From Bacillus licheniformis DSM 13 = ATCC 14580 (lineage in GTDB: Bacteria; Bacillota; Bacilli; Bacillales; Bacillaceae), in the NCBI RefSeq assembly GCF_000011645.1, contig NC_006270.3, forward strand, positions 989,501-1,053,500: a DNA stretch of 64,000 nucleotides, written 5' to 3'. Position 1 is the stretch's first letter. Every line of letters starts with the position of its first letter. The notes beneath the pieces were generated by a model that saw only the letters and a program-made list of their open reading frames with translations, was not told where the DNA came from and searched no databases. Positions 26,479 through 35,608 of the stretch are shown here, piece by piece. The position numbers and the translations under genes are program-made.

Positions 26479-26513
26479 AACCGGCTGCTTATTGTAAGGC
26501 AGCCGGTTTTTTT
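26479..26513 (+). terminator. Terminator after yhdF
   Basis: AACCGGCTGC and GCAGCCGGTT perfect 10-bp stem followed by T residues. Confidence 0.9.
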
Positions 26514-26612
26514 CTGTTTGTTTTTTCGGAAAAATAAGAATTTGAAAGACCACTTTCAAAAAAGCTGCCCCGTAAGAGATAATAGAAACAGAAAGAGAAA
26601 GGATGTGTATGA

Positions 26613-27971
26613 ATGAGCGACCGCAGAATGACAGCAAAGTGGGCATCCAAACTTGGATTTGTTCTCGCCGCCGCGGGGTCCGCCATCGGTCTGGGAGCGA
26701 TTTGGAAGTTTCCCTATGTGGCGGGAACGAGCGGGGGAGGCGCATTTTTCCTTGTGTTTGTCCTATTTACGATACTGCTGGGATACCCCCTGCTTTTGGG
26801 GGAATTTGTATTAGGCCGAAAAAGCCAATCGGACGCTATCGGCACCTATCAAAAAATAGCGCCAGGGACGCCTTGGGTGATCACAGGCTGGATCGGAATC
26901 GCCGCCTGCTTCCTTGTCCTGTCGTTTTACAGCGTGATCGGCGGCTGGATTTTGCTTTATATCATTAAAGCAGTAACCGGTTCATTGTCGGGTCTCACGC
27001 AGGCCGGATACGGGGAGCTATTCGGTTCGATCATCCAAGATCCGCTGCAGACACTGGCAGCGCAGCTTGCGTTTATCATCATGACGATCCTCGTCGTGGC
27101 GAAAGGTGTGCAAAAAGGAATCGAGCGCGTCAGTTCGATTATGATGCCGCTATTATTTATTTTATTTATTGCGCTCGTTTTAAGGGCTCTGACGCTTGAG
27201 CATGCGATCGACGGCGTGCGTTTTCTGCTTGTGCCCGATTTTGGCAGCCTGACGCCGCAGGCGATTCTTTTTGCGCTCGGACAAGCTTTCTTTACACTGA
27301 CGCTTGGCGTATCTGTGATGGTGACGTACAGCTCCTATTTGTCAAAGTCACAAAACCTTCCGAAGTCGGCGCTGTCGATCGTGATCATGAACCTTGCCGT
27401 CACGCTGCTTGCCGGCTTGGCGATTTTTCCGGCCGTCTTTTCATTCGGCCTTCAGCCGGATCAGGGGCCGACTTTATTATTTGCGGTTCTGCCGGCAGTT
27501 TTTGACCGGCTTCCATTCGGGATGCTGTTTTTTATCGGATTTTTGACGGCCTTTTTATTCGCCGCCTTGACTTCGGCTTTTTCGATGATCGAGATCATTG
27601 TTGCGGCCATTACAAAAGGCGACCAAACGAAAAGGGGAAAATGGACGTGGACGATCGGCCTTTTGATTTTTGCCGTCGGCATTCCTTCCTGCTTGTCTTA
27701 CGGGATGCTTGATGAGCCGTTCATTTTTAAGAAGACGTTTTTTGATGCGGCGGATTATGTCGTCAGCAATATTTTGATGCCGCTTGGCGCGCTCTTTATC
27801 TCCATTTTTATTCCGCTGAAATTGTCCAAACACGATCTATATGAAGAGATGAAAAGCGGATCAAAAGCGGGGAAAGGCTTTTTTATCGTGTGGTTTTATC
27901 TTCTTCGTTTCCTTGTTCCGCTTGCGATTGTACTTGTTTTTTTAAATTTAATCGGAGTGTTTTCATTTTAA
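26613..27971 (+). CDS. yhdH: Sodium-dependent transporter YhdH (NSS/SNF family)
   Basis: A 452-aa membrane protein of the neurotransmitter:sodium symporter family with about 11-12 helices. The first helix carries the sodium/substrate signature AAAGSAIGLGAIWKFPY, and helix 8 contains AALTSAFSMIEI. Family members import amino acids or related amines with sodium. It is followed 21 nt later by a PLP-dependent decarboxylase, which suggests the two handle one substrate. SD GAAAGGATG precedes ATG 26613. Confidence 0.92.
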   Translation: MSDRRMTAKWASKLGFVLAAAGSAIGLGAIWKFPYVAGTSGGGAFFLVFVLFTILLGYPLLLGEFVLGRKSQSDAIGTYQKIAPGTPWVITGWIGIAACFLVLSFYSVIGGWILLYIIKAVTGSLSGLTQAGYGELFGSIIQDPLQTLAAQLAFIIMTILVVAKGVQKGIERVSSIMMPLLFILFIALVLRALTLEHAIDGVRFLLVPDFGSLTPQAILFALGQAFFTLTLGVSVMVTYSSYLSKSQNLPKSALSIVIMNLAVTLLAGLAIFPAVFSFGLQPDQGPTLLFAVLPAVFDRLPFGMLFFIGFLTAFLFAALTSAFSMIEIIVAAITKGDQTKRGKWTWTIGLLIFAVGIPSCLSYGMLDEPFIFKKTFFDAADYVVSNILMPLGALFISIFIPLKLSKHDLYEEMKSGSKAGKGFFIVWFYLLRFLVPLAIVLVFLNLIGVFSF

Positions 27972-27992
27972 AAGATCAGGAGATGGGTGAAT

Positions 27993-29621
27993 ATGGTGTT
28001 AGACTTTCAACAGATGTTTCCGAGCGAGGATGGCAATCACGAGGCGCGGTATCAGCTGCTGGCATTGCTTGAAGCGGTATTGGCCGGAATGGACAGGCTG
28101 AAGGATCCCGGCCGGCTGACGCTTGGCCGCGAGTCTGAAGTTTCATCTGACTACTATCAAAGCGTCATTGAAGAGGCCGTCTTGCCGGAAAAAGGCTTCG
28201 GGGCGGAAAAAAGCGTTGAAGAGCTATTGAAATTGCTTGACGGCCACCGCTTTTTAAACAGGCATTATGTGGCCAACGCGACGCCTCTGCCGAACAACGC
28301 CAGCATCGCCGGGAATCTTTTAATGGTTCTTTTAAACGGAAACAATTTATGGGATGTCGACGGCACGGCTGCAGCCAGGACGGAAGTGCAGATCACGGCG
28401 ATGCTTTCTGATATTGTCGGCTATGACAGGCACAAGAGCGGCGGTTTTACAACCTGGGGCGGGCAGGGAGCCGTTTTTCAGTCGCTCAGGCTGGCGATCG
28501 CAAACGCGTACCCTGAAGCGAATCAGCAAGGAACGCCGCATCATCTGTACGCGTTCTGTTCAGAGCTTTCGCATTTCAGCCTTTATAAGTCGATGGAAGC
28601 TTCCGGAATCGGGACGGACCATTTGATCAAGGTCAAGACGAATCACGATCATTCGATGGATCTGGCCGATTTGCGGGAAAAAATGCAAGCCGTGATTGAA
28701 AAAGGCGGACATCCGATTTATGTATTGGCAACGCTTGGCACAACCGACGCATTTGGCATCGATGATTTGGCCGGAATCAAGAACGTGACTGAAGAAATAG
28801 AGGCCGCATACGGTTTGCCGCCTGTTTATATTCATGCCGATACGGCGATGGGCGGGATGTACAGCTTTTTTAACGGATACGATTTCTCCGGCAATCCGCT
28901 GCATATTGAAGATGAGGTGCTTGAGACGCTTGCCCGCTACAAACAACATTTTCAGCATTTGCACCTGGCGGACAGCTTGGTCTTTGATTTTCATAAACTC
29001 GGACAAACGCCGTATATCACAAGCCTTTTCTTGGTGAAAAACCGCAAGGCATTGCAGGCTGTTGATTTGGATCCGGATGAGACGCCTTATGTCGGCAACA
29101 GAGGGTTTGGCAGCTATCATACGAGCTATACGCTAGAGTGTTCGCGAATGGGAAGCAGCATACCGATTTATGCTTCTCTGCTCGCATTTGGAATCGAAGG
29201 CTACCAGGAGATCTTGGCCAATTACATCAGGGTTAACCTGGCGTTTCGAAAAAAACTGCTGCAGGCTTTTCCGAATGCAGCCGTCACCAATGATGTATCA
29301 CCTGTGACGACATTCCGCTTCTATCCGGGAAATGTCCGCTATCACGAAGAAATCAGCGGCGCCATCACGGAGGAAGAAGTGCGGAATATTAACAAATACA
29401 ATGAGAAAATCGCCGAAACATTGGGAAGGTACCGCAGTCACACCTATTTCGGCAGCACGAAAAAGCAAACATACGTTTATCCTGCTGACAGCCGTTTGCC
29501 AGTGCCGCTTTATGTCCAGAAATTCTACAGTGTCTCGCCTTACACGACGGTTGATACAACTGATCAATATATCGCCTTTTTAAAAGCGCATGTTGAAACG
29601 TCGGATGTAGCGGCTGGATAA
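27993..29621 (+). CDS. PLP-dependent group II decarboxylase (tyrosine/glutamate decarboxylase-like)
   Basis: A 542-aa fold-type I PLP enzyme. TFATWGG-like motif GFTTWGGQGAVFQSLR, cofactor Asp in IHADTAMGG and the PLP lysine in SLVFDFHKLGQTPY are present. Length and motifs fit the aromatic-L-amino-acid/glutamate decarboxylase superfamily. The exact substrate is not determined. AGGAGATGGG places the start at ATG 27993, with a weaker in-frame GTG 6 nt upstream. It is close behind the sodium symporter yhdH and likely in one operon. It is not part of the B. subtilis order, so it is an insertion in this lineage. Confidence 0.82.
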   Translation: MVLDFQQMFPSEDGNHEARYQLLALLEAVLAGMDRLKDPGRLTLGRESEVSSDYYQSVIEEAVLPEKGFGAEKSVEELLKLLDGHRFLNRHYVANATPLPNNASIAGNLLMVLLNGNNLWDVDGTAAARTEVQITAMLSDIVGYDRHKSGGFTTWGGQGAVFQSLRLAIANAYPEANQQGTPHHLYAFCSELSHFSLYKSMEASGIGTDHLIKVKTNHDHSMDLADLREKMQAVIEKGGHPIYVLATLGTTDAFGIDDLAGIKNVTEEIEAAYGLPPVYIHADTAMGGMYSFFNGYDFSGNPLHIEDEVLETLARYKQHFQHLHLADSLVFDFHKLGQTPYITSLFLVKNRKALQAVDLDPDETPYVGNRGFGSYHTSYTLECSRMGSSIPIYASLLAFGIEGYQEILANYIRVNLAFRKKLLQAFPNAAVTNDVSPVTTFRFYPGNVRYHEEISGAITEEEVRNINKYNEKIAETLGRYRSHTYFGSTKKQTYVYPADSRLPVPLYVQKFYSVSPYTTVDTTDQYIAFLKAHVETSDVAAG

Positions 29622-29660
29622 AATAAAGAACAGGAGGTTTGAACCTCCCGTTCTTTATTT
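29621..29660. terminator. Bidirectional terminator between decarboxylase and AraC-type gene
   Basis: AAATAAAGAACAGGAGGTT pairs with AACCTCCCGTTCTTTATTT (one mismatch, two-base loop). It overlaps the stop codons of both convergent genes. Confidence 0.85.
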
Positions 29661-30546
29661 AGTTCTTACATGCCGTTCTTTTTTGAACCGGTATCCATAT
29701 TTCGCTTTTAAACGTTGGGGAGCTGATATCTTGATCCTGATTCCAGAGGATTTCCGGCCCTTTCGTTTGCTCATAATGTGAAGACGGGAACCATTCAGCA
29801 TAAATGCGCCCCCAGACATTTTGAAGGGTGTCCGGAAACGGGCCGGCCGCTTCAAAGACAGCCCATGTCGAGGCCGGAACTTCAAGCTGTTCATATTGGT
29901 CCGGACATTCTTTCGTTGTCGCTGTACCGATATAATGGTCAAGTTCTCCCTGCTCTTCCATCCTGCCTTCGGAGAAGTTCGCTGATGCTTGAATCAGTCC
30001 AAGCGGTTCCACATTTGAAAGCTCCTTTAATTCATCGATGTTTTCACTGCTTAAAGTTTTCCACATCGAGGCGATATCCGGATTGATTCCGTGAAAGACG
30101 ACAGGGACTCTTTTTTTGATTCCGACGATCCGGAATGCCTTCTTTTCTACAATACGGTAGTTCATTTCGTTTCCTCCTCTAATTGTTAACTGGAAGGTCA
30201 TCGGAGGATATGCTTTCAGTGTGCTGATATCGTGTCTGGCCTCTGTCGGCGTAATGCCGTGCAGCTTTTGAAATGCGCGCGTAAAAGCATCCGGCGAGTG
30301 ATAGCCGTATTTCACCGCAATATCAATCACTTTTCTTTTTGTGTTCTTCAGTTCAAACGCTGCAAGGGTAAGCCGCCTGCGGCGGATGTATTCGGACAGC
30401 GAAACCCCGGCAAGAAAAGAAAACATCCTTTTAAAATGATATTCAGAGCAGTAAGAAAGCTTCGCAACCGTTTGAAAGTCGATACTGTCCGTCAGGTGTT
30501 CTTCGATATACGCCATGGCTTGATTCATGTTCTTCAGCAAATCCAT
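29659..30546 (-). CDS. AraC-family regulator with GyrI-like effector domain
   Basis: A 295-aa protein. The N-terminal AraC-type double HTH (about residues 1-105) has FKRMFSFLAGVSLSEYIRRRR and YHSPDAFTRAFQKLHGITP. The C-terminal domain of about 155 residues is of GyrI/Rob type (from YRIVEKKAFRIVGIKKRVPV) and usually binds small hydrophobic drugs or dyes. The frame opens further upstream at 30627, but GGAGG before ATG 30546 sets the start. It follows yhdI on the same strand. The target is unknown; multidrug sensing is plausible from the domain pair. Confidence 0.85.
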   Translation of the reverse strand: MDLLKNMNQAMAYIEEHLTDSIDFQTVAKLSYCSEYHFKRMFSFLAGVSLSEYIRRRRLTLAAFELKNTKRKVIDIAVKYGYHSPDAFTRAFQKLHGITPTEARHDISTLKAYPPMTFQLTIRGGNEMNYRIVEKKAFRIVGIKKRVPVVFHGINPDIASMWKTLSSENIDELKELSNVEPLGLIQASANFSEGRMEEQGELDHYIGTATTKECPDQYEQLEVPASTWAVFEAAGPFPDTLQNVWGRIYAEWFPSSHYEQTKGPEILWNQDQDISSPTFKSEIWIPVQKRTACKN

Positions 30547-30623
30547 TTGATGACCTCCTCTGTTTACAAATATAGCAGGAGCAGAATCCCCATATCCGAC
30601 TTTCCGTGCCCGATTGTGCAGGG

Positions 30624-32036
30624 TCAATCTTGAGACTGTCCGCCGTTAAACCATGCAGTCTTCAGCTTTTTGATGCCGTCTGCGATGCTTTTTTCAGAAA
30701 GTCCGCCAAACCCGAGGAGGACCGCGTGTGTATCAGGGGGGGGCATATACGAGACTGAGGCTGGATATACTTTAACCCCTTTTTCCAGCGCTTTTTGGGT
30801 CAGCCACTCTTCACTCGGGGCGCTTTTCACCTCAAGGATGATGTGAAGACCGGCGTTCTCTCCTCTGACTGCGGCATGACCGCCAAATTCACGCTTGATG
30901 GCATCAAGGAGCGTTTTTCGCTTTTTTCGGTAGAGTGTTCTCATTCGATTCAAGTGCCTTTGATAATCCCCGTTTTTCATAAAAAGAGCAATGGCATGCT
31001 GTACATGGCGGGAAACCGTTTGTTTAAATAAGGATGCCATGTTAAGCCCTTCTTTGACGAGCGGAAAGGGGAGAACCATATAGCTGATCCTGAGGGAGGG
31101 AATCAGCGATTTTGAAAAAGTCCCTAAATAGATGACCCGGTCGTTCCGGTCAAGCCCTTGCAGGGAAGGAATCGGCTGTCCCGCATAGCGGAATTCCCCG
31201 TCATAATCGTCTTCAATGATATAAGCTCCGGTCGCTGCTGCCCAGTCAAGCAACTGCAGCCTGCGGCCGACCGGCATGATCATTCCGAGCGGAAACTGGT
31301 GGGACGGAGTGGTGTATGCGAGCTGCGGCTGATATTGTTCAAGATCCTGCACGGAAATCCCGCTTTCGTCAACCGGTATTGGAACCACATTGAAGCCGCC
31401 GGTTTTCAGGACTGTTTTTGAGCGATGAAATCCGGGATTTTCAAATCCGACGGTTGTGCCTTTAGGAAACAGATGGCACAGCAACTGCAGCAAAACCGGT
31501 GTGCCGGCTCCGATGATGATTTGCTCGGGGGAACAGACCACGCCGCGCGATTCTCTGAGGTAAACCGCAATCATTTTCCGCAGCGGAATGTCTCCGGCCG
31601 GCGGGCCGCTTTGAAAAAGGTCGTACCCTGATTCACCAACGGTTTTGGCGAGCGTTTTTTTCCATTGGGAAACAGGAAATGACGCGAGGTCTACGTGGCC
31701 GTGGTGAAAATCGATCATGTTAGCCGCCGTCTCATGTTCTTCCAGTTCTTTTTCGGCAGGGGGAGGAGGCGCAGTCTGTGCAAAGTCTCCTTCCGCTTCA
31801 GCCGCAAACCAGCCTTTTCTAGGCTTGCTGAGCAAATATCCTTCTGCAGCCAGCTGTTCATACGCGTGTTCTACAGTTGTCAGGCTGACATTTAAGTGTT
31901 TGGAAAGCATTCGTTTGGAGGGAAGCTTTGTTCCAGGCTTTATGTGTCCCGAATGAATGCTGCGTTTGAAAAACGTGTACAGCTGCTGATAAAGCGGCTC
32001 GCTGCCGCTGCGGTTTAAAAAAGGGGTTATATCCAT
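30624..32036 (-). CDS. yhdI: MocR-type GntR regulator/aminotransferase-like YhdI
   Basis: A 470-aa regulator with a GntR winged HTH (residues 12-80, LPSKRMLSKHLNVSLTTVEHAYEQL). It is fused to a fold-type I aminotransferase-like domain with Asp in YIIEDDYDGEFRY and the PLP lysine in YLGTFSKSLIPSLR. MocR proteins such as GabR and PdxR use PLP or amino-substrate adducts as effector. Length matches B. subtilis YhdI. It is divergent from yhdJ; the 106-bp gap probably holds its operator. Confidence 0.92.
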   Translation of the reverse strand: MDITPFLNRSGSEPLYQQLYTFFKRSIHSGHIKPGTKLPSKRMLSKHLNVSLTTVEHAYEQLAAEGYLLSKPRKGWFAAEAEGDFAQTAPPPPAEKELEEHETAANMIDFHHGHVDLASFPVSQWKKTLAKTVGESGYDLFQSGPPAGDIPLRKMIAVYLRESRGVVCSPEQIIIGAGTPVLLQLLCHLFPKGTTVGFENPGFHRSKTVLKTGGFNVVPIPVDESGISVQDLEQYQPQLAYTTPSHQFPLGMIMPVGRRLQLLDWAAATGAYIIEDDYDGEFRYAGQPIPSLQGLDRNDRVIYLGTFSKSLIPSLRISYMVLPFPLVKEGLNMASLFKQTVSRHVQHAIALFMKNGDYQRHLNRMRTLYRKKRKTLLDAIKREFGGHAAVRGENAGLHIILEVKSAPSEEWLTQKALEKGVKVYPASVSYMPPPDTHAVLLGFGGLSEKSIADGIKKLKTAWFNGGQSQD

Positions 32037-32148
32037 TCGATCAGCCCTTTCAATTCATCTGGTATGTTTTATTTTATCAAAACTGGTCATTTTAAAAAGC
32101 CCAGTTTTCGGGTTAAAGTAGTTTCATAACCAACAGAAGGGAATGATG

Positions 32149-32583
32149 ATGTTGCTTGATTATAGGGAATTGCATTGTGAAACAGAGCTCAAGGAAGTCT
32201 ATCCGATCATGAAACAGCTCCGGCCCCATTTGGATGAAACGTCTTTTTTGGAGCTCGTCAAAGAAGCTCGGGAGGCTGAAAGCTACACGTTATTTGCGCT
32301 GTACGACGGTGATATTCCGGTGGCTTTGGCCGGCTTTTTGCCGAGGGTTTCTTTGAACCAAGGCCGTCATGTTTGGGTAGCGGACCTGGTGACGTGTGAA
32401 AAACACCGTTCAAAAGGCTATGGAAAGAAGCTTTTAGGCGCTGTTGAAGAGTGGGCCAAAGGGAACGGATTGGCTTCAATCGCTTTATCATCAGGCTTGC
32501 AGCGGGCAGACGCTCACCGTTTTTACGAAGAGAAAATGGGGTATGAAAAAGCGAGCTACCTATTTCGCAAGGCTCTGAAATGA
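32149..32583 (+). CDS. yhdJ: GNAT acetyltransferase YhdJ
   Basis: A 144-aa GNAT N-acetyltransferase with the acetyl-CoA pyrophosphate loop in HRSKGYGKKLL and the terminal block RADAHRFYEEKMGYEK. The substrate is unknown. Three ATGs stand in a row at 32143-32151. AGAAGGG is 7 nt from the third (32149), which gives MLLDYRELHC as start. It is divergent from yhdI, a common arrangement for a MocR target. Confidence 0.88.
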   Translation: MLLDYRELHCETELKEVYPIMKQLRPHLDETSFLELVKEAREAESYTLFALYDGDIPVALAGFLPRVSLNQGRHVWVADLVTCEKHRSKGYGKKLLGAVEEWAKGNGLASIALSSGLQRADAHRFYEEKMGYEKASYLFRKALK

Positions 32584-32585
32584 AA

Positions 32586-32610
32586 AACTCCCCGGTATAA
32601 CCGGGGAGTT
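32586..32610. terminator. Bidirectional terminator between yhdJ and yhdK
   Basis: AACTCCCCGGT and ACCGGGGAGTT, perfect 11-bp stem with a 3-nt loop, between convergent stop codons. Confidence 0.85.
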
Positions 32611-32611
32611 A

Positions 32612-32902
32612 TTAAAAGCCGAGCTGCAGATTCGTATCGATGGAGACGATGGTCCATACGCAAACGAGAATGAAAATGTTCAGGACGACGCCGAGAAATC
32701 CGAGACCGGTCCGTCCTTTTTTTATGAACAGCTCGATAATTCCGAGCGGAACGGCGGCCATCGCAAAAGGAAGCATCTTATACGAATATGCAATCGTGTC
32801 GCTTAAAATGGCCAAGTTTAAGACGAACAGGGACAGAATGGCCGTGCCGACAGACACCCATCCAAATACGTTGTGCTCCTTAAAGATTCTTACCAGTTCC
32901 AT
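32612..32902 (-). CDS. yhdK: SigM negative regulator YhdK
   Basis: A 96-aa protein with three hydrophobic segments (about 14-34, 42-58, 66-88). It matches B. subtilis YhdK, a small membrane protein that acts with YhdL to hold SigM inactive. The start at 32902 overlaps the end of yhdL by 13 nt, indicating coupled translation. Last gene of the sigM-yhdL-yhdK operon; a perfect hairpin follows. Confidence 0.93.
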   Translation of the reverse strand: MELVRIFKEHNVFGWVSVGTAILSLFVLNLAILSDTIAYSYKMLPFAMAAVPLGIIELFIKKGRTGLGFLGVVLNIFILVCVWTIVSIDTNLQLGF

Positions 32903-33960
32903 AATTCCACCTCACCTACTTTAGCTGCTTTGACAGGCCCTTTTTTGATCAGCCGTTCAACCTCTTTTGACGGTCCGGTAATGACGGCTCCATACACGTT
33001 CACACCATTCTGTTCCACATAGTCAAGCCGTTTGGAAAGCTTCAGGTCTTTCCTGCCTGAAATGGTTTCAGCCCATTTCTTGTTCTTGATCATGTAGGAA
33101 AGCGCCGCTTTAAACTGTTCGTCATCGTTTTCGGCAGGTTGCTGAATTTCAAAAATCCGGTTTGAATCTTTTCCGGGAAATCCGATCGGCTCTGCGTATG
33201 GATGATCTTTTAAATCGCCCTCTGTTTCAATCGCATTCCACAGAACGCGAACATCATAGCCTTTTAATTTTTCATACAGCTCCTTTGTCGGGTATGCTTT
33301 TTCAAAGGAAAGGAAAGCTTCGGTTACGGTTCCGTCAGGCAGCTGTTTTAAAATCGACTCGGCTTTGGACACTGATTTTTCTTTGATGCCGTCAGGGTAG
33401 ACAAAATGACGTTCTTCTTTTGAAAGCTCCTGATTGTATTGATGAATCTGCGGAGACTTCAGCTGATCGAAGAACATTTCCACTTCTTCATTTCCAACTA
33501 CTTTTGTGACGTTTCCGATTTGCTTCTTTAACGGGAACTGTGTTTCGATTCCAAAGAGTTTTACTTTGTTGACAAGGGCTTCAGTATCGACTTGAATATT
33601 CGGGTTTGTGACGGCAACTGTCATTGAAGCGGTTTGCACCAGTTCATTCCCTTTGCTTTCATGCCCGCCCAACCCGTAGTATAGATAGCTGCCGAGTGTG
33701 CAGATCGGCAGAATAATAAGCGTAGAAATAACAGCAAGGGTGGAGATCCGCATATATGATTTATTTTTTCCGTATCTTAAAATCGCTTTTTGCTTTTCAG
33801 GACTGATCGCCAAATCCCAGTCTTCGTCTTTCATTTCCTGTTCCAGCATGTCCTGGTATTCTTCAAGCTGTTCAAGCTCTTCTTCGACCCGGAGCATTTC
33901 CGATTCGGAAAGTTCGCCGTTTTTATATTTTTCCCAACGTTTTTTAAAATCTTCATTCAT
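32890..33960 (-). CDS. yhdL: Anti-sigma-M factor YhdL
   Basis: A 356-aa membrane anti-sigma factor. The N-terminal cytoplasmic part (about 1-70) is acidic and helical and should bind SigM. A single membrane helix follows near residues 73-96 (STLAVISTLIILPICTLGSYL), then a large extracytoplasmic domain. yhdL is essential in B. subtilis because free SigM is toxic. ATG 33960 is preferred to an in-frame TTG/ATG slightly upstream; it overlaps sigM by 8 nt with SD AGAGGTG inside sigM. Confidence 0.93.
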   Translation of the reverse strand: MNEDFKKRWEKYKNGELSESEMLRVEEELEQLEEYQDMLEQEMKDEDWDLAISPEKQKAILRYGKNKSYMRISTLAVISTLIILPICTLGSYLYYGLGGHESKGNELVQTASMTVAVTNPNIQVDTEALVNKVKLFGIETQFPLKKQIGNVTKVVGNEEVEMFFDQLKSPQIHQYNQELSKEERHFVYPDGIKEKSVSKAESILKQLPDGTVTEAFLSFEKAYPTKELYEKLKGYDVRVLWNAIETEGDLKDHPYAEPIGFPGKDSNRIFEIQQPAENDDEQFKAALSYMIKNKKWAETISGRKDLKLSKRLDYVEQNGVNVYGAVITGPSKEVERLIKKGPVKAAKVGEVELWNW

Positions 33961-34444
33961 CGTTAACACCTCTGTTGTAAAGTGCTTTCAGCCGCTGTCT
34001 GGCACGAAATAAAACACTTTTAAAATTAGCCTCTGAGATATTCATCAAGCTTGACGCTTCCTTGTAGTTCAATTCTTTTAAATAGTACAGCGTAAGCGCT
34101 TCCCGGTAGTTATCGGGGAGCTGGTTCATATATAAGGTTAACACTTCCTTGATTTCGACCTGGTGAGCAGGGCTTTGCACCGCGTTTTGAAACAGGTTTC
34201 CGATCATGTCGTCAGAAATCGTCACTTCCTTTTTATGCTTTCTGACATAGTCGATAAACGCATTGCGTGCCACTTGAAAAAGCCATGGCTTCACTTTGCT
34301 GTGGTCGTAAGAATGGATGTGTATGTAAGCTCTCATAAAGGTTTCCTGAAGCAAATCCTCTGCTAGATGTTTATCTTTCGTCATGGAGAGCAGGAACCTG
34401 TAAACATCATTCATATACATTTGGTAAATTTCGTCGATAGTCAC
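33953..34444 (-). CDS. sigM: ECF sigma factor SigM
   Basis: A 163-aa ECF sigma factor. Region 2 has EDLLQETFMRAYIHIH and VKPWLFQVARNAFIDYVRKH; region 4 has PDNYREALTLYYLKELNYKEASSLMNISEANFKSVLFRARQ. SigM responds to cell-envelope stress (antibiotics, salt, acid) and drives cell-wall synthesis genes in B. subtilis. The start is GTG 34444. A candidate SigM promoter lies upstream, consistent with autoregulation. It heads the operon with its anti-sigma factors. Confidence 0.95.
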   Translation of the reverse strand: MTIDEIYQMYMNDVYRFLLSMTKDKHLAEDLLQETFMRAYIHIHSYDHSKVKPWLFQVARNAFIDYVRKHKKEVTISDDMIGNLFQNAVQSPAHQVEIKEVLTLYMNQLPDNYREALTLYYLKELNYKEASSLMNISEANFKSVLFRARQRLKALYNRGVNDE

Positions 34445-34469
34445 TGCCTTTTCTCCCCTCTATGTTATA

Positions 34470-34496
34470 AACGCATAAGAAAGGTTTGAAGTTGCA
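34470..34496 (-). promoter_or_regulatory. Candidate SigM-type promoter of sigM
   Basis: On the minus strand TGCAAC (34491-34496) and CGTT (34470-34473) are 17 bp apart, close to the ECF SigM consensus TGAAAC / CGTC, 25 nt before the start codon. Confidence 0.5.
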
Positions 34497-34629
34497 CTAA
34501 ATATGCCCACGGCTCATTTTTCCTCCAATTTCTTACCTTTAAAATCATCTACCCTATATAATAACTGAACACGTTCAAAAAAACTAATCTTCATGATGTA
34601 AAGCGGCCGAAATATAAAACACAGCAACA

Positions 34630-34683
34630 AAATAAGCCTTTAGCATATGAATCTTTATTTTATGCTAAAAGGCTTATTTTTTT
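34630..34683. terminator. Bidirectional terminator after the cupin gene
   Basis: An AAATAAGCC...TTAGCATA arm pairs with TATGCTAA...GGCTTATTT around a roughly 13-nt loop, with A and T runs on both sides. It ends the minus-strand cupin gene. The rest of the 290-nt gap is AT-rich and holds the sigM promoter. Confidence 0.8.
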
Positions 34684-34732
34684 GAGGATATCCTTCATTT
34701 AAGAGGTGCGGGTAAGCTGTTTTGATCGTCTG

Positions 34733-35275
34733 TCAAAAGTAACGGTCATGAGCGCGGTGTCCTTCCGCGGCCAGCGCATCGGCTTTCGTTCGATGGACGG
34801 TGCCGAATGGATGGTTGGGCGGAGCATAGATCGAATAAAGTTTAAGCGGAGTATTGCCTGTATTGGTGAGATTGTGCCATGTTCCGGCAGGGACGACGAT
34901 AGCGGTGTCATCATATACATTTCTTCTAAATGGCAAATGATGTTTGCTCGGCCCCATCTGAACAATTCCCCTGCCTAGTTCAACACGAAGGAACTGATCG
35001 ACGTGAGGATGCATTTCCAATCCGATGTCTTCGCCTGGGTTGAGGCTCATCAGGGTAACTTGCAAATGCCTTCCTGTCCATAAAGCGGTGCGAAACGTTT
35101 TGTTCTGCTTTGCCGCTTCATTGATGTTAGAGGCAAACGGTTTTTGTCCATAATCTCTTAACACGATACGTTCTTCGGTGCCGGGTGTTCGAAAAGCGCC
35201 TGCATACCCTGATCCGTGAAACCGTCCGGCGCTGTAAGGCGAAGGAAGGTGATAAGGAAATTGATATGGATGCAT
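34733..35275 (-). CDS. Cupin-domain protein
   Basis: A 180-aa protein. After a Pro/Tyr/Gly-rich N terminus of about 40 residues, the cupin core shows motif 1 PGEDIGLEMHPHVDQF with two His and Glu/Asp ligands, and motif 2 IVVPAGTWHNLTN with the third His. The metal site therefore looks intact. The enzymatic role is unknown. The tyrosine/proline-rich head resembles proteins associated with the spore surface, but this is weak. SD GAGGAG precedes ATG 35275. It is not in the B. subtilis order. Confidence 0.8.
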   Translation of the reverse strand: MHPYQFPYHLPSPYSAGRFHGSGYAGAFRTPGTEERIVLRDYGQKPFASNINEAAKQNKTFRTALWTGRHLQVTLMSLNPGEDIGLEMHPHVDQFLRVELGRGIVQMGPSKHHLPFRRNVYDDTAIVVPAGTWHNLTNTGNTPLKLYSIYAPPNHPFGTVHRTKADALAAEGHRAHDRYF

Positions 35276-35395
35276 ATGTTTTTAGGTCTCCTCATTAGCT
35301 TTATTAACATCAACGTATGCAATAGGCGTATGGAGCGTGCCTAGTCTCAATTTTATAGGCTTCATGGTATCAGATATACAAAAAGAAGGAGAGCC

Positions 35396-35608
35396 ATGGA
35401 ATACACCAACATATCGGAACATCGCTCGAACCGTCGCGCAGCGGTCATCGGAACATGGGCCATCGGAGGCTCCAAGGGAGGAAGCCGATTCAAACGATTC
35501 ATGCCGCGCTTGATCAAGAGATCAACCTGGTTAATACCGCTCCGGCATACGGTTTCGGAACAGATCGGGCCAAAATTCACGGCTCCGCCGACAAAAGAAA
35601 AAGTCAGG
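35396..35608 (+). pseudogene. yhdN: Relic of aldo/keto reductase yhdN
   Basis: SD AAGGAGAG and ATG 35396 open with MEYTNIS and GTWAIGG, the start of YhdN-type aldo/keto reductases. After a frameshift the next frame reads AALDQEINLVNTAPAYGFG, which matches about residues 40-60. The original frame then reads IGPKFTAPPTKEK, which resembles the very C terminus of the family (GPEFMAPPTREE in B. subtilis YhdN). So the first 60 codons are frameshifted and fused to the last 15-20, with roughly 250 codons deleted between. Its position before plsC is that of yhdN in B. subtilis. It cannot make an enzyme. Confidence 0.85.

Noticed and set aside
28560..29120. 186-aa minus-strand ORF inside the decarboxylase gene
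   Set aside because: Antisense shadow of a strongly conserved PLP enzyme; no supporting signals.
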